A stretch of DNA of 37,572 bases, from positions 1 to 37,572 of the forward strand of contig JALEKJ010000067.1 in assembly GCA_022771695.1 (NCBI GenBank). The letters run 5' to 3'. Shown here one piece after another: positions 1 through 7,406 of this stretch. How positions within the stretch are numbered: the first letter of the stretch is position 1; each line of letters begins with the position of its first letter. Position numbers and translations under genes: made by a program. The notes beneath the pieces were generated by a model. That model did no database searches, had not been told where the DNA came from, and worked only from the letters and a program-made list of their open reading frames with translations. Source of the stretch: Roseburia sp. Its GTDB lineage: Bacteria > Bacillota > Clostridia > Lachnospirales > Lachnospiraceae.

Positions 1-2
1 AT

Positions 3-578
3 TTTTCGACGATGACAGCATATGCGATTCATGCCTATGAGTTCCGGCTGAAGAGATTTATCTATCCATTTATTCTGATGGTCATGATGATTCCGACTCA
101 GGTAACGGCGCTCGGTTTTGTACAGTTGGTAAGTAAAATGAGCCTGGAGGACAGCTTTATACCGTTGATAGTTCCGGCGATAGCGGCACCGGTGACATTC
201 TTTTATATGAAACAGTATATGGAGAGTGCACTGCCGTTGTCTCTGATTGAGGCTGCACGTATTGACGGTTCCGGCGAATTCCGTACCTTTAATGCGATTG
301 TGTTGCCGCTTATGAAACCGGCGATTGCCGTGCAGGCGATTTTCACATTCGTAAGTAGCTGGAACAATTACTTTACGCCGGCATTGATTCTGCATGATGA
401 CAAGAAAAAGACGCTGCCGATTCTGATTGCGCAGTTGCGTGCAGCAGACTGGCTGAAGTTCGATATGGGTCAGGTGTATGTCATGATTGCGTTCTCCATA
501 TTCCCGGTTATCGTTGTGTATCTGATTTTATCGAAACACATTGTACAGGGCGTGGCGCTGGGCAGTGTCAAAGGTTAG
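3..578 (+). CDS. Carbohydrate ABC transporter permease, MalG type (5' end cut by window)
   Basis: This is the C-terminal part of an inner-membrane permease that pairs with a MalF-type partner to import sugars. The reading frame is open to the window edge (F-S-T precede the first ATG at 12), so the real start lies upstream. The visible part has the conserved cytoplasmic EAA loop (EAARIDGSGEF...LPLMKPA) that docks to the ATPase, several hydrophobic helices, and the usual GSVKG end of the family. Full-length homologues have about 280 residues, so about a third is missing. It is the last gene of an operon, followed at once by a terminator (586-624). The substrate cannot be told. It is a different lineage from the LplB/YtcP pair at 3911-5801. 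Confidence 0.93.
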   Translation, partial: FSTMTAYAIHAYEFRLKRFIYPFILMVMMIPTQVTALGFVQLVSKMSLEDSFIPLIVPAIAAPVTFFYMKQYMESALPLSLIEAARIDGSGEFRTFNAIVLPLMKPAIAVQAIFTFVSSWNNYFTPALILHDDKKKTLPILIAQLRAADWLKFDMGQVYVMIAFSIFPVIVVYLILSKHIVQGVALGSVKG

Positions 579-585
579 CAGACTT

Positions 586-624
586 AAATATCTTCAATCA
601 GTAATGGTTGGGGATATTTTTTTT
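586..624 (+). terminator. Rho-independent terminator of the sugar permease operon
   Basis: The stem AAATATC-TTCAATC (586-599) pairs with GGTTGGG-GATATTT (606-619), allowing G-U pairs, over a 6-nt loop, and is followed by a run of T to 624. It lies 8 bases after the permease stop codon. Confidence 0.85.
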
Positions 625-672
625 ATGTTAGAGATGCTATAATGAAAAATACAATATGTTATAAAGTGCGAA

Positions 673-876
673 ATGTGGTGCTATGCGGTTCCGCTTGGTT
701 TTCTGGCAGCCTTCGTGTTTCAACTTCCGGTTATGTGGGTGTATTTTCTGCTGTGTACGGATGAGTTTGTGAAATGGCCGTGGGTTATCAAACACTATCG
801 GAGCGGAAAGTGGCTGAATAACATTACCAGAGACAATCTGTTTGACTCGGAAGACATTAAGAATGGAGAAAACTGA
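673..876 (+). pseudogene. C-terminal remnant of a MATE-family efflux transporter
   Basis: The 67-residue frame reads as the end of a MATE-type multidrug efflux protein: a hydrophobic helix with AVPLGFLAAFVFQLPV, then WVYFLLCTDEFVKWPWV and the basic tail HYRSGKWLNNITRD. That is the pattern I know from the last helix and cytoplasmic tail of clostridial MATE proteins. A working transporter has about 450 residues and 12 helices, and here only the last 65 or so remain. I see no convincing ribosome binding site before the ATG and no upstream frame that continues it, so it is most likely a deletion relic. Its last 14 bases overlap the start of the DUF4317 gene. The family call rests on recall of the motif, not on a search. 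Confidence 0.6.
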
Positions 877-1462
877 TGTGCTTAACAGAGAAGACATGTT
901 AGAACTAACTCGCCGGATGACAGTGGCAAGGACATCTTTTACACGTATCGCGGGAGCTTATATGGATAGAGACGGAGAGATTGACGGGAGCTTTAATACG
1001 AATTTCCTCAATTTATCCTCCGCAGAAAAGGAAAAGAATTTGGCGTTTGCCAAGGCGATTCCTTTTTCCAAAACCAATGAACAACTGCAGGAACGTGAAT
1101 TTTCTGATGCTGCAGACGCGCGGGGCATGCGTCAGCTTTTAACTGGTATGAAGGAATGCGGACTGAAAAATGACGCACTTATGTACACGTTCTATGAGAT
1201 TGTGGCAGAGCATTATAAGACCGGCGAGGAATATGCGATTTTGGTGTTTCATGACAGATACGATGTGCCGCTAAAGGCGGCGGATAAGGAGCGCATGGGA
1301 GAATCTGAGGAAGTATATGAGTACTTGATTTGCGCAATCTGCCCTTTGGTCGGAGAATATGAAGCGGGCATGCCGGAGTGTGGTTTTTTGTTTCCGTCAT
1401 TTTCGGACAGGAGTAGCGATGACGGTCATATTGCGGTATATCATAGAAATCCGGGAGAATAA
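863..1462 (+). CDS. DUF4317 family protein, short (N-terminal half only)
   Basis: The 199-residue product resembles the N-terminal half of DUF4317 proteins of Lachnospiraceae: an opening helix (MLELTRRMTVARTSFTRIAG) and the later blocks YAILVFHDRYDVPLKA, SEEVYEYLICAICPL and GFLFPSFSDRSSD. The ATG at 863 is chosen because GGAAG sits 9 bases upstream (849-853); an upstream in-frame ATG at 842 lacks such a site. Family members I recall are about twice as long, and this one stops cleanly after the Y-H-R-N-P-G-E block, just before a terminator. It is therefore truncated or a natural short form. The function of the family is unknown. Confidence 0.75.
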   Translation: MEKTDVLNREDMLELTRRMTVARTSFTRIAGAYMDRDGEIDGSFNTNFLNLSSAEKEKNLAFAKAIPFSKTNEQLQEREFSDAADARGMRQLLTGMKECGLKNDALMYTFYEIVAEHYKTGEEYAILVFHDRYDVPLKAADKERMGESEEVYEYLICAICPLVGEYEAGMPECGFLFPSFSDRSSDDGHIAVYHRNPGE

Positions 1463-1472
1463 TTGTTAAGAT

Positions 1473-1508
1473 GAGAAGTTTGGGAAAAATCCTAACTTCT
1501 CTTTTTTT
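1473..1508 (+). terminator. Rho-independent terminator after DUF4317 gene
   Basis: GAGAAGTT (1473-1480) pairs with AACTTCTC (1494-1501). Inner G-C pairs close an A-rich loop, and seven T follow (1502-1508). Confidence 0.88.
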
Positions 1509-1564
1509 ATTTTAATAAAATGTAAACATTTCTTTAGCAATTCCAAAACATCCTCCTAGTAAGA

Positions 1565-1610
1565 TTCAACTATCAAATGAAACAACCAAACAAAATCAAA
1601 GATAGTTGAA
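1565..1610 (+). promoter_or_regulatory. Leader hairpin touching the ribosome binding site
   Basis: TTCAACTATC (1565-1574) is the exact reverse complement of GATAGTTGAA (1601-1610), enclosing 26 bases made almost only of A and C. The Shine-Dalgarno GGGAG (1611-1615) begins directly at the foot of the stem, 7 bases before the ATG at 1623. The hairpin may stabilise the messenger or control access to the site. There is no T-run, so it is not a terminator. Confidence 0.6.
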
Positions 1611-1622
1611 GGGAGAAAAAAC

Positions 1623-2006
1623 ATGGAAAAGAAACATTTTGGAACATTGCTGATGGGAGTTATCGGAGGATTAGTTTTTGCACTGGGAATGTGTATGTGT
1701 CTGATTGCAGAATGGAACATGGCAAATCCGGGAATTGCAGTTGGCTGTGTGGGAGGACTTCTGCTTATTGCGACTGTAATCAGATGCAGAAAGTTAGCAG
1801 GTATGGAGCCGATTCATGTAAGTATCAAACTAATCGGGAAAATCCTTTACGCATTCTTTGCAGCACTGGTTTTTGGTGTTGGAATGTGTATGACAATGGT
1901 GCTTGAGGGAATGATGGTACAGGGTATCTTAGTCGGTATCGTAGGAATTTTGCTTTTGATTTTCGTGATTCCAATGTGTTTGGGATTTAAGAAAACGGAG
2001 GCGTAA
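1623..2006 (+). CDS. Small four-helix membrane protein with internal duplication
   Basis: The 127-residue protein has four predicted membrane segments arranged as two copies of one unit. The first copy (about residues 7-57) contains GGLVFALGMCMCLIAEWNM and GIAVGCVGGLLLI. The second (about 70-120) contains AALVFGVGMCMTMVLEGMM and GILVGIVGILLLI. The repeated G-M-C-M core is striking. The start is fixed by GGGAG at 1611-1615. I do not recognise the family. Similar tandem G-x-C-M membrane proteins occur in Lachnospiraceae, but no function is known to me. It is followed by two more small genes on the same strand, and the three share a terminator at 2527-2575, so they are probably co-transcribed. 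Confidence 0.8.
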   Translation: MEKKHFGTLLMGVIGGLVFALGMCMCLIAEWNMANPGIAVGCVGGLLLIATVIRCRKLAGMEPIHVSIKLIGKILYAFFAALVFGVGMCMTMVLEGMMVQGILVGIVGILLLIFVIPMCLGFKKTEA

Positions 2007-2064
2007 TAGGCACTTTTGGCAATATAGTAAATAAGAATAAAAAGAGAAAAGGAGAAAAAAGAGT

Positions 2065-2298
2065 ATGGCAACATCAAAATTCATAGAGGCAAACAAGAGA
2101 ATTGAGGAAGGCGTTGTAGGTGGTTACAAGAAAATTGAAGAGGGCGTTGTAAGCGGCTACAAGAAAATTGAAGAGGGCGCTGTAGAGGGATTCAACAAAA
2201 TCTCTGACAAGTTTGTAGACAAGTTCCTGACCAAAGAGGGCGAGACCGTAGAAGATGCAAAAAAGAGAATGAACGAAGAGATTGAAGCAATGAAATAG
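2065..2298 (+). CDS. Small protein with three 11-residue amphipathic repeats
   Basis: The 77-residue charged protein has no membrane segment or signal peptide. Residues 13-45 are three near-identical 11-residue repeats (IEEGVVGGYKK, IEEGVVSGYKK, IEEGAVEGFNK), partly continued by ISDKFVDKF. The helical C-terminus is acidic and basic (EDAKKRMNEEIEAMK). Repeats of 11 residues with a K-x-x-EGVV core form membrane-binding amphipathic helices in alpha-synuclein and related proteins, and the likeness here is plain, although common ancestry is unlikely. GGAGAAAAAAGAGT precedes the ATG. It sits between two small membrane proteins, which fits a membrane-surface role. That role is inference. Confidence 0.8.
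   Translation: MATSKFIEANKRIEEGVVGGYKKIEEGVVSGYKKIEEGAVEGFNKISDKFVDKFLTKEGETVEDAKKRMNEEIEAMK
2101..2199 (+). repeat. Three tandem 33-bp coding repeats
   Basis: Units at 2101-2133, 2134-2166 and 2167-2199 each begin ATTGA(A/G)GA(A/G)GGCG and encode one 11-residue helix repeat. The first two are the most alike, and the third has diverged at its end. Confidence 0.85.
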
Positions 2299-2314
2299 AA
2301 AGGGTAGGTGCAGT

Positions 2315-2512
2315 ATGAGCGAAAAAGCATGTGCAGCAGGTAAGATGGCACTGAAAATAATGGGTGCATCCGCAGCGGCGGTAGGCGTGGTAACGCTCAG
2401 TGCGATTGTTGCGAGTGGTGTGGCAGCAGGTTCTATGGCAGCAGGGCTTAAGACAGCGGGAAACACGGTAAAAGAAATCTTGAAAAAAGAGGAAGAAATC
2501 TGCGAAGAGTAG
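2315..2512 (+). CDS. Small Ala/Gly-rich single-span membrane protein
   Basis: The 65-residue protein has one long hydrophobic Ala/Gly/Val-rich stretch (about residues 16-45, with GASAAAVGVVTLSAIVASG) and a charged C-terminal tail (KEILKKEEEICEE). AAAGGGTAGG lies upstream of the ATG. It is 16 bases after the repeat-protein gene and 14 bases before a strong terminator, so it is the last gene of the three-gene small-protein unit. I do not recognise the family. The glycine and alanine pattern would suit helix packing in the membrane. Confidence 0.7.
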   Translation: MSEKACAAGKMALKIMGASAAAVGVVTLSAIVASGVAAGSMAAGLKTAGNTVKEILKKEEEICEE

Positions 2513-2526
2513 ATAAAAAGTAGTGT

Positions 2527-2575
2527 AAAAAAGGTATCCCAAAAGTTGTGAAACAACTTTTGGGATACCTTTTTT
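2527..2575. terminator. Bidirectional terminator between convergent genes
   Basis: This is a perfect 22-bp stem: 2527-2548 (six A, then GGTATCCC, then AAAAGTTG) pairs with 2554-2575, with a 5-nt loop TGAAA. A-runs and T-runs flank it on both strands, so it can end both the small-gene unit (+) and lacI (-). Confidence 0.95.
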
Positions 2576-2582
2576 ACGATAG

Positions 2583-3593
2583 CTATAAAATAGAATCCTT
2601 ATAAATAATCTGCGGATTAATATAAGTAAGCTCGAAAGGCGCGTCCGGATGCTCCATGCGGTAGATAATCTGCATAGAAAGGCGTTTGCCAAGGAGGCTT
2701 GTCTTGACATTTGCGGTGGTAATTAAGCCATCTACATTAGAATATTCGCGGCTTCCGTCGTATCCGGTCACAAGGATTCCGCCTGAAACACGCGCAGGAT
2801 GCTCGGAAAAATAGCGCTGGAGAAAATGTGCAATATAGTCACTGGCACAGATAAAGCCCTGCGGAAGCGTATCTAAAGAATCTAAAAATGCGCTGAGCTC
2901 CTGATAATAGGAAAAAATGCCGATACTATGGGTCAGGCAGATGCGTTCATTGATTTCCAAGTGATGGTCCTTCATACATTGACAGAACCCGTCATAACGG
3001 TCCAGATTGGTTTTGGCATAATGAATATCGCCGATGAAACCCAAATCGGTCAGCCCACGGGCAATGACTGATTCCGTAATCTGATAGAGTGTGGTATAGC
3101 CTTCTAATAAGACTAAATCTCCGTGCAGTGCGCGGTTATTAATCTGTGGAACTGTATCCAGAAAAACCTTTGGTAAATCCAGTTGGTTGATAAGCTCAAT
3201 GAGTCTGGCATCGTAAACATTCAAAATAATGGCGCCCTGGATGGTGCCGCTGGTTAAGATGGAGGGCAGGGTAAAGCCTTCGGTGTAATTGCTGGGCATA
3301 TAGGTATATAATAAATTTGCATTATGGTAAGAAAGCTCCTGTGCCAAGCGGTGGATAATGTTTGTCCAGAATGTGGAAGAATCCGGTCTTGACACAATTA
3401 AGGAAACGGTCTTTTCCTCCTCTGTGGAGACTATTTCCGCATTCGTCTTCAGATATCCCATTTCTTTCGCTTTATCCAATACATTTTCACGAAGCGTCTG
3501 TGATACGCCGGCGTGATTGTTAAATACTTTCCACACTGTGACGCGGGAGATGCCCAAAGCGTCTGCGATGTCCTGCATGGTCACTTTACTCAT
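2583..3593 (-). CDS. LacI-family transcriptional regulator of the glycan operon
   Basis: The 336-residue repressor has an N-terminal helix-turn-helix (VTMQDIADALGISRVTVWKVFNN) and hinge region (about residues 1-60), followed by a periplasmic-binding-protein-like sugar-sensing domain (about 65-336, including GFICASDYIAHFLQ and GGILVTGYDGSREY). A longer frame reaches 3617, but the ATG at 3593 is chosen because AGAGGGA precedes it and the HTH then starts at residue 3, as in the family. The gene diverges from the ABC transporter and glycosidase operon. A 13-bp element occurs near both promoters, so it probably represses that operon and perhaps itself. The inducer, probably a mannose-containing oligosaccharide, is inferred from the operon's content. 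Confidence 0.93.
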   Translation of the reverse strand: MSKVTMQDIADALGISRVTVWKVFNNHAGVSQTLRENVLDKAKEMGYLKTNAEIVSTEEEKTVSLIVSRPDSSTFWTNIIHRLAQELSYHNANLLYTYMPSNYTEGFTLPSILTSGTIQGAIILNVYDARLIELINQLDLPKVFLDTVPQINNRALHGDLVLLEGYTTLYQITESVIARGLTDLGFIGDIHYAKTNLDRYDGFCQCMKDHHLEINERICLTHSIGIFSYYQELSAFLDSLDTLPQGFICASDYIAHFLQRYFSEHPARVSGGILVTGYDGSREYSNVDGLITTANVKTSLLGKRLSMQIIYRMEHPDAPFELTYINPQIIYKDSIL

Positions 3594-3641
3594 AAGAATC
3601 CCTCTGTATTCGATCAATATTAGTAGTTTATTTCTTAAAAC

Positions 3642-3670
3642 AGTATAGCATTTTTAACTTTGAAAAGCAA
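3642..3670 (-). promoter_or_regulatory. lacI promoter (minus strand)
   Basis: On the minus strand, TTGCTT (plus-strand 3665-3670) and TATACT (plus-strand 3642-3647) are separated by 17 bases. This is a good sigma-A promoter about 50 bases upstream of the lacI start. Confidence 0.65.
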
Positions 3671-3678
3671 GAAGAATT

Positions 3679-3691
3679 AACAAAAGTTAAC
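3679..3691 (+). promoter_or_regulatory. Candidate LacI-family operator, copy 1
   Basis: AACAAAAGTTAAC lies just upstream of the lacI -35 box. It is identical to the copy at 3872-3884. Confidence 0.5.
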
Positions 3692-3834
3692 TAATATAAA
3701 AAGTCAATAGGAAAAAGGTTATGATTTTTGCACAGAGACTTAAAAAAATAAACAAAAATACACAACAAAAATTAGATAATGTGTTAAAATGCATAAAAAA
3801 CTACGGAAAATGTAAAATAAATAGTGCGAATCTG

Positions 3835-3863
3835 TTGACAAAAAGATAATGCGGTGTTAACAT
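3835..3863 (+). promoter_or_regulatory. Promoter of the ABC transporter/glycosidase operon
   Basis: TTGACA (3835-3840), a 17-bp spacer and TAACAT (3858-3863) form a near-consensus sigma-A promoter. The expected transcription start, near 3870, falls at the second operator copy. The AT-rich stretch 3594-3910 contains no gene. Confidence 0.7.
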
Positions 3864-3871
3864 TTTATTGC

Positions 3872-3884
3872 AACAAAAGTTAAC
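3872..3884 (+). promoter_or_regulatory. Candidate LacI-family operator, copy 2
   Basis: AACAAAAGTTAAC occurs again 8 bases after the -10 box, where a bound repressor would block initiation. A further GTTAAC half-like element overlaps the -10 (3856-3861). Confidence 0.55.
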
Positions 3885-3910
3885 AAAGAAAATCGGCAGG
3901 GGGAGAAAAG

Positions 3911-4864
3911 ATGGCGAAAGAAAAGAAAAAGTGCAGGAAGCGTTCATGGACGAGAAATGACACAGAACTGACTTTGCTGGCGCTGCCAACAACGGTGTGG
4001 TATTTGTTATTTTGTTTCCTGCCGATGTTCGGACTCATTATCGCATTTAAGAATTATAAGGCTGTCGGAGGGAAGAGCTTCATTTACAATGTACTGCACA
4101 GTGAATGGGCGGGATTTAAAAATTTTGAGTTTTTGATTAAGTCCAATGACCTGTTTGTGATATTGAGAAATACAATCCTGTACAATCTGGTGTTTATTGT
4201 ATTGGGACTTATCTTATCAGTAGGATTGGCGATTATGATAAGCCTTTTACACAGCAGAAGAAAGTCGAAGATATATCAGACGCTGATGTTTTTCCCGTAT
4301 TTTATGTCATGGGTTGTCGTGGCATATTTTGTGGATGCGTTTCTGAATGTAGACCACGGTATGCTCAACAACATGATTCGCGAGGCGGGAAACACACCGG
4401 TACAATGGTATATGATGCCGAAGGTGTGGCCGTTCATTCTGATTTTTATGTATATCTGGAAAAATACAGGTTATAACATGGTCATTTATCTTTCCAGTAT
4501 CTCTGGAATTGACCAGACGCTGTACGAGGCAGCGGTTGTGGATGGGGCAAATAAAAGACAACAGGTGTTTTATATTACCCTGCCGTGCCTGAAGAATGTG
4601 ATTATCATGATGTTCATTTTGAATGTGGGAAAGATATTCTATTCTGACTTCGGACTGTTCTATCAGATTTCACAGGGAGCGAAGGGGTCTATATTTAATG
4701 CGGTGGCAACGATTGATACTTATGTGTTTAATGCACTGCAGTCGTCCACGCCGATTGGAATGACTTCGGCAGCAACATTCTTCCAGTCCGTATCCTGCTG
4801 TATTACGATACTGCTGGCGAATGCACTGGTGAAGAAGCTTGATGAAGACAGCGCGATTATATAG
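3911..4864 (+). CDS. Oligosaccharide ABC transporter permease, LplB-type
   Basis: The 317-residue inner-membrane protein has a basic N-terminus, six predicted helices and the EAA loop YEAAVVDGANKRQQVFYITLP (about residues 206-226). The opening helix (TTVWYLLFCFLPMFGLIIAFKNY) and the ending L-D-E-D-S-A-I-I are typical of the LplB branch, which forms a heterodimer with a YtcP-type partner. Here the partner is the next gene. GGCAGGGGGAG upstream of the ATG is a strong ribosome binding site. It is the first gene of the LacI-controlled operon. No ATPase is encoded nearby, so a shared MsmX-type ATPase encoded elsewhere presumably powers it. The substrate is inferred from the downstream GH130, GH38 and GH20 enzymes. 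Confidence 0.95.
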   Translation: MAKEKKKCRKRSWTRNDTELTLLALPTTVWYLLFCFLPMFGLIIAFKNYKAVGGKSFIYNVLHSEWAGFKNFEFLIKSNDLFVILRNTILYNLVFIVLGLILSVGLAIMISLLHSRRKSKIYQTLMFFPYFMSWVVVAYFVDAFLNVDHGMLNNMIREAGNTPVQWYMMPKVWPFILIFMYIWKNTGYNMVIYLSSISGIDQTLYEAAVVDGANKRQQVFYITLPCLKNVIIMMFILNVGKIFYSDFGLFYQISQGAKGSIFNAVATIDTYVFNALQSSTPIGMTSAATFFQSVSCCITILLANALVKKLDEDSAII

Positions 4865-4874
4865 GAGGGTAGAA

Positions 4875-5801
4875 ATGGCAAAGACAAGAGAGGTGGAAGA
4901 TTCGATGTCAAGATTGAATCGGATTAAGCCACAGACAAATATTATTTTTAATATCATTTTTCTCCTGTGTGCAGCGGTCTGCATTATACCGGTTATTTTC
5001 GTATTTATGATATCTGTCTCGTCAGAGGAATCGATTAAGCTGAATGGATATCAGTTTATACCGGAAACCTTTTCGCTGGAATCTTATCAGTTTCTGTTTA
5101 AAGAGGGTGAAATGATATTACAGGCATTGGGCGTATCGGTATTCGTGGCGGTTGTCGGGACGGTAATCGGGCTTGCGCTGACAAGTACAATGGGGTATGT
5201 GCTTTCGAGAAACTCTTACAAGCTGAATGGATTTTTGACGATGGTCGTATTTATACCAATGATATTTAATGGAGGTATGATTTCCGCTTATGTGGTAAAT
5301 ACACAGATGCTTCACTTAAAGGATACCGTGTGGGCATTGATATTACCGTTATGTGTGTCGTCCTTCAACGTGGTAATCTGCAGGACGTTTTTTAAGACCA
5401 ATATTCCGGATTCGGTGATTGAGTCGGCACAGATTGACGGTGCAAGCCAGTTTAAGATTTTTACGAGGATTGCACTGCCGTTATCAAAACCGATGCTGGC
5501 GACGATTGCGTTGTTTTTAACATTTGGTTACTGGAATGACTGGTTCCAGTCATCCTTATACATTACAAATACAAAGCTGTTTTCTTTACAGGCGCTTTTG
5601 GACCATGTGCAGAGAAATATCGAAATGATGGCGAAAAATCCGGCGATGGGACTTACCATGCAACAGTATGTAAACAGCATGCCGAAAGAGGGTGCGAGAA
5701 TGGCGATGGCGATTATCATTATTATTCCGATTGCATGTACCTATCCATTCTTCCAGAAGTACTTTATTTCGGGGCTTACGGTTGGAGCAGTCAAAGGCTG
5801 A
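4875..5801 (+). CDS. Oligosaccharide ABC transporter permease, YtcP/LplC-type
   Basis: The 308-residue inner-membrane protein has six helices and the EAA loop IESAQIDGASQFKIFTRIAL followed by LSKPM, and ends in GLTVGAVKG like other MalG/YtcP permeases. The frame opens at 4839 inside the upstream gene, but the ATG at 4875 has AGGAGGG 5 bases before it and begins 10 bases after the lplB-type stop, so it is the real start. It would form the membrane channel with the preceding protein. Confidence 0.95.
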   Translation: MAKTREVEDSMSRLNRIKPQTNIIFNIIFLLCAAVCIIPVIFVFMISVSSEESIKLNGYQFIPETFSLESYQFLFKEGEMILQALGVSVFVAVVGTVIGLALTSTMGYVLSRNSYKLNGFLTMVVFIPMIFNGGMISAYVVNTQMLHLKDTVWALILPLCVSSFNVVICRTFFKTNIPDSVIESAQIDGASQFKIFTRIALPLSKPMLATIALFLTFGYWNDWFQSSLYITNTKLFSLQALLDHVQRNIEMMAKNPAMGLTMQQYVNSMPKEGARMAMAIIIIIPIACTYPFFQKYFISGLTVGAVKG

Positions 5802-5837
5802 CAACATAGAATTTTAGGAGGAAAAGGAGAAAAAGGT

Positions 5838-7328
5838 ATGAAGAAAAAGAATTTGATGGCATTGACACTTGCATGTGTACTTGGGGTAAGCACACTGGCA
5901 GGATGCGGTTCGGGCGGGGGCAATGCGAATACTCCGAACACGGATGGCGGAGGAGCGGTCGGGACGGAGAGCCAGAGCGCAGCCCAGACGCCGGATGAGG
6001 TAGTGACCTTAAAATGGATTCAGGTAGGAAATGGAATGCCAAGCAACTATGAAGCATGGCTTGCACAGATTAATCCTTATCTGGAAGAAAAAATCGGCGT
6101 GAATGTGGAGATGGAAATCGTACCATGGGGAGACTGGGATAACAGAAGAAGTGTTATCGCAAACTCAGGGGAAGCATTTGATATTCTTTTTACAGATCAG
6201 ACGCGTTACAACTCAGAGGTCGGAACCGGTGTATTTATGGATATCACGGATTTAGTAAAGAAAGCATCTCCGGATTTATATGCAATGATTCCGGAAGATT
6301 ACTGGAAAGCGGCATCTGTGGATGGCAAGGTATATGCGGTTCCTACATACAAGGACAGTTCCATGACCAATTACTTTATTTGGGATGTGGATATGGCAGA
6401 AAAATACGGGATTGATTACCAGAACATCGATAATTACGAAGATCTGGCTGTCGCACTAAAAACAATTAAGGACGGCGAGAATGACGCACCGTACTGCATG
6501 TCTAAAAACGGAGCAGATTATCTGATTGCATATTATGACCAGCTTGGAGCAGGACTTCCGGTGCTTGGTGTCAAATATAATGACACGGAGAAAACGGTTG
6601 TAAACCCATTGGAGGATCCAGAGATTGTTGCAAATCTGGAAGTCATCCATCAGATGTATGTGGACGGAGTTATCAATGGAGATGCACCTACAGCCGATGA
6701 TTCCAACGGATACCGTACTTTCTTTACCGCACAGGGATGGAGCGGTGCAGCAAAATCAAACTGGGGACCAAACAACGGCATCGAAAATTGTGAAGCAATA
6801 CAGTATGGAGAGACGATTGTATCAAATACATCTGTACGTGGTTCTATGAATGGTATCTATGCAGGATGCGAGCATCCTGAAAAAGCGCTTCGGTTATTAG
6901 AGCTTGTAAACACTGATTCTAAAGTGCGTGATATGTTCTTCTATGGAGTAGAGGGTGAGAACTTCCAGTACAACGCAGACGGCAAGGTAGAGAAGCTTAA
7001 TACAGAATGGTCTATGGCTGGTTATACACAGGGTACGTTCTTTAATGTTACACAGCTTGCCGATGTAGAGGTAAACGAGTGGGATGAAGTAAAAGCGTTA
7101 AATTCAAATGCAACACCGTCCGTTATGCTGGGGTTTGATATGGATACCAGCGAGGTAGAGACGGAGTTGGCAAACTGCCGTGCGGTATACGAGAAGTACA
7201 AATCAGAACTGTGGACCGGTGCACAGGATCCGGAAACTTTAATTCCGCAGATTTTATCTGAACTGGATGCAGCAGGATGGGAGACAATCCGTGAGGCAGC
7301 ACAGGCACAGGTTGATGCGGCAAAATAA
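5838..7328 (+). CDS. Lipoprotein sugar-binding protein of ABC transporter (DUF3502 C-terminus)
   Basis: The 496-residue protein starts with a lipoprotein signal (MKKKNLMALTLACVLG...LAGC) with the lipidated cysteine at residue 23, then a Gly/Ala/Asn linker. The rest is an LplA-like type-1 extracellular solute-binding fold. Its last 80 residues match the DUF3502 pattern found only in this subgroup (VMLGFDMDTSEVETELANC, then DPETLIPQILSELDAAGW). It would be anchored outside the membrane and deliver oligosaccharides to the two permeases encoded just upstream. GGAGGAAAAGGAG precedes the ATG. An inverted repeat without a T-run follows, probably allowing more messenger for this gene than for the enzymes downstream. 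Confidence 0.95.
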   Translation: MKKKNLMALTLACVLGVSTLAGCGSGGGNANTPNTDGGGAVGTESQSAAQTPDEVVTLKWIQVGNGMPSNYEAWLAQINPYLEEKIGVNVEMEIVPWGDWDNRRSVIANSGEAFDILFTDQTRYNSEVGTGVFMDITDLVKKASPDLYAMIPEDYWKAASVDGKVYAVPTYKDSSMTNYFIWDVDMAEKYGIDYQNIDNYEDLAVALKTIKDGENDAPYCMSKNGADYLIAYYDQLGAGLPVLGVKYNDTEKTVVNPLEDPEIVANLEVIHQMYVDGVINGDAPTADDSNGYRTFFTAQGWSGAAKSNWGPNNGIENCEAIQYGETIVSNTSVRGSMNGIYAGCEHPEKALRLLELVNTDSKVRDMFFYGVEGENFQYNADGKVEKLNTEWSMAGYTQGTFFNVTQLADVEVNEWDEVKALNSNATPSVMLGFDMDTSEVETELANCRAVYEKYKSELWTGAQDPETLIPQILSELDAAGWETIREAAQAQVDAAK

Positions 7329-7343
7329 ATAGGAGTGCAATTT

Positions 7344-7373
7344 GATAGGGAATCTGTGAATGGATTCCCTATC
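7344..7373 (+). promoter_or_regulatory. Intercistronic hairpin after the binding-protein gene
   Basis: GATAGGGAATC (7344-7354) pairs perfectly with GATTCCCTATC (7363-7373) over an 8-nt loop. No T-run follows, so it more likely protects the 3' end of the upstream messenger than ends transcription. Confidence 0.65.
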
Positions 7374-7406
7374 GTTGTCTAAAAGTATATGGAAAAGAGG
7401 AAAGTC

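Noticed and set aside
1623-2512. The three small genes as parts of the type VII locus
   Set aside because: They lie 14 kb away behind terminators, lack W-x-G turns, and share no motifs with that locus.
2074-2556. 160-codon minus-strand frame across the small-gene unit
   Set aside because: It covers the 33-bp repeats and the terminator in reverse. Its apparent Phe/Leu-rich character is just the complement of Lys/Glu and Ala codons.
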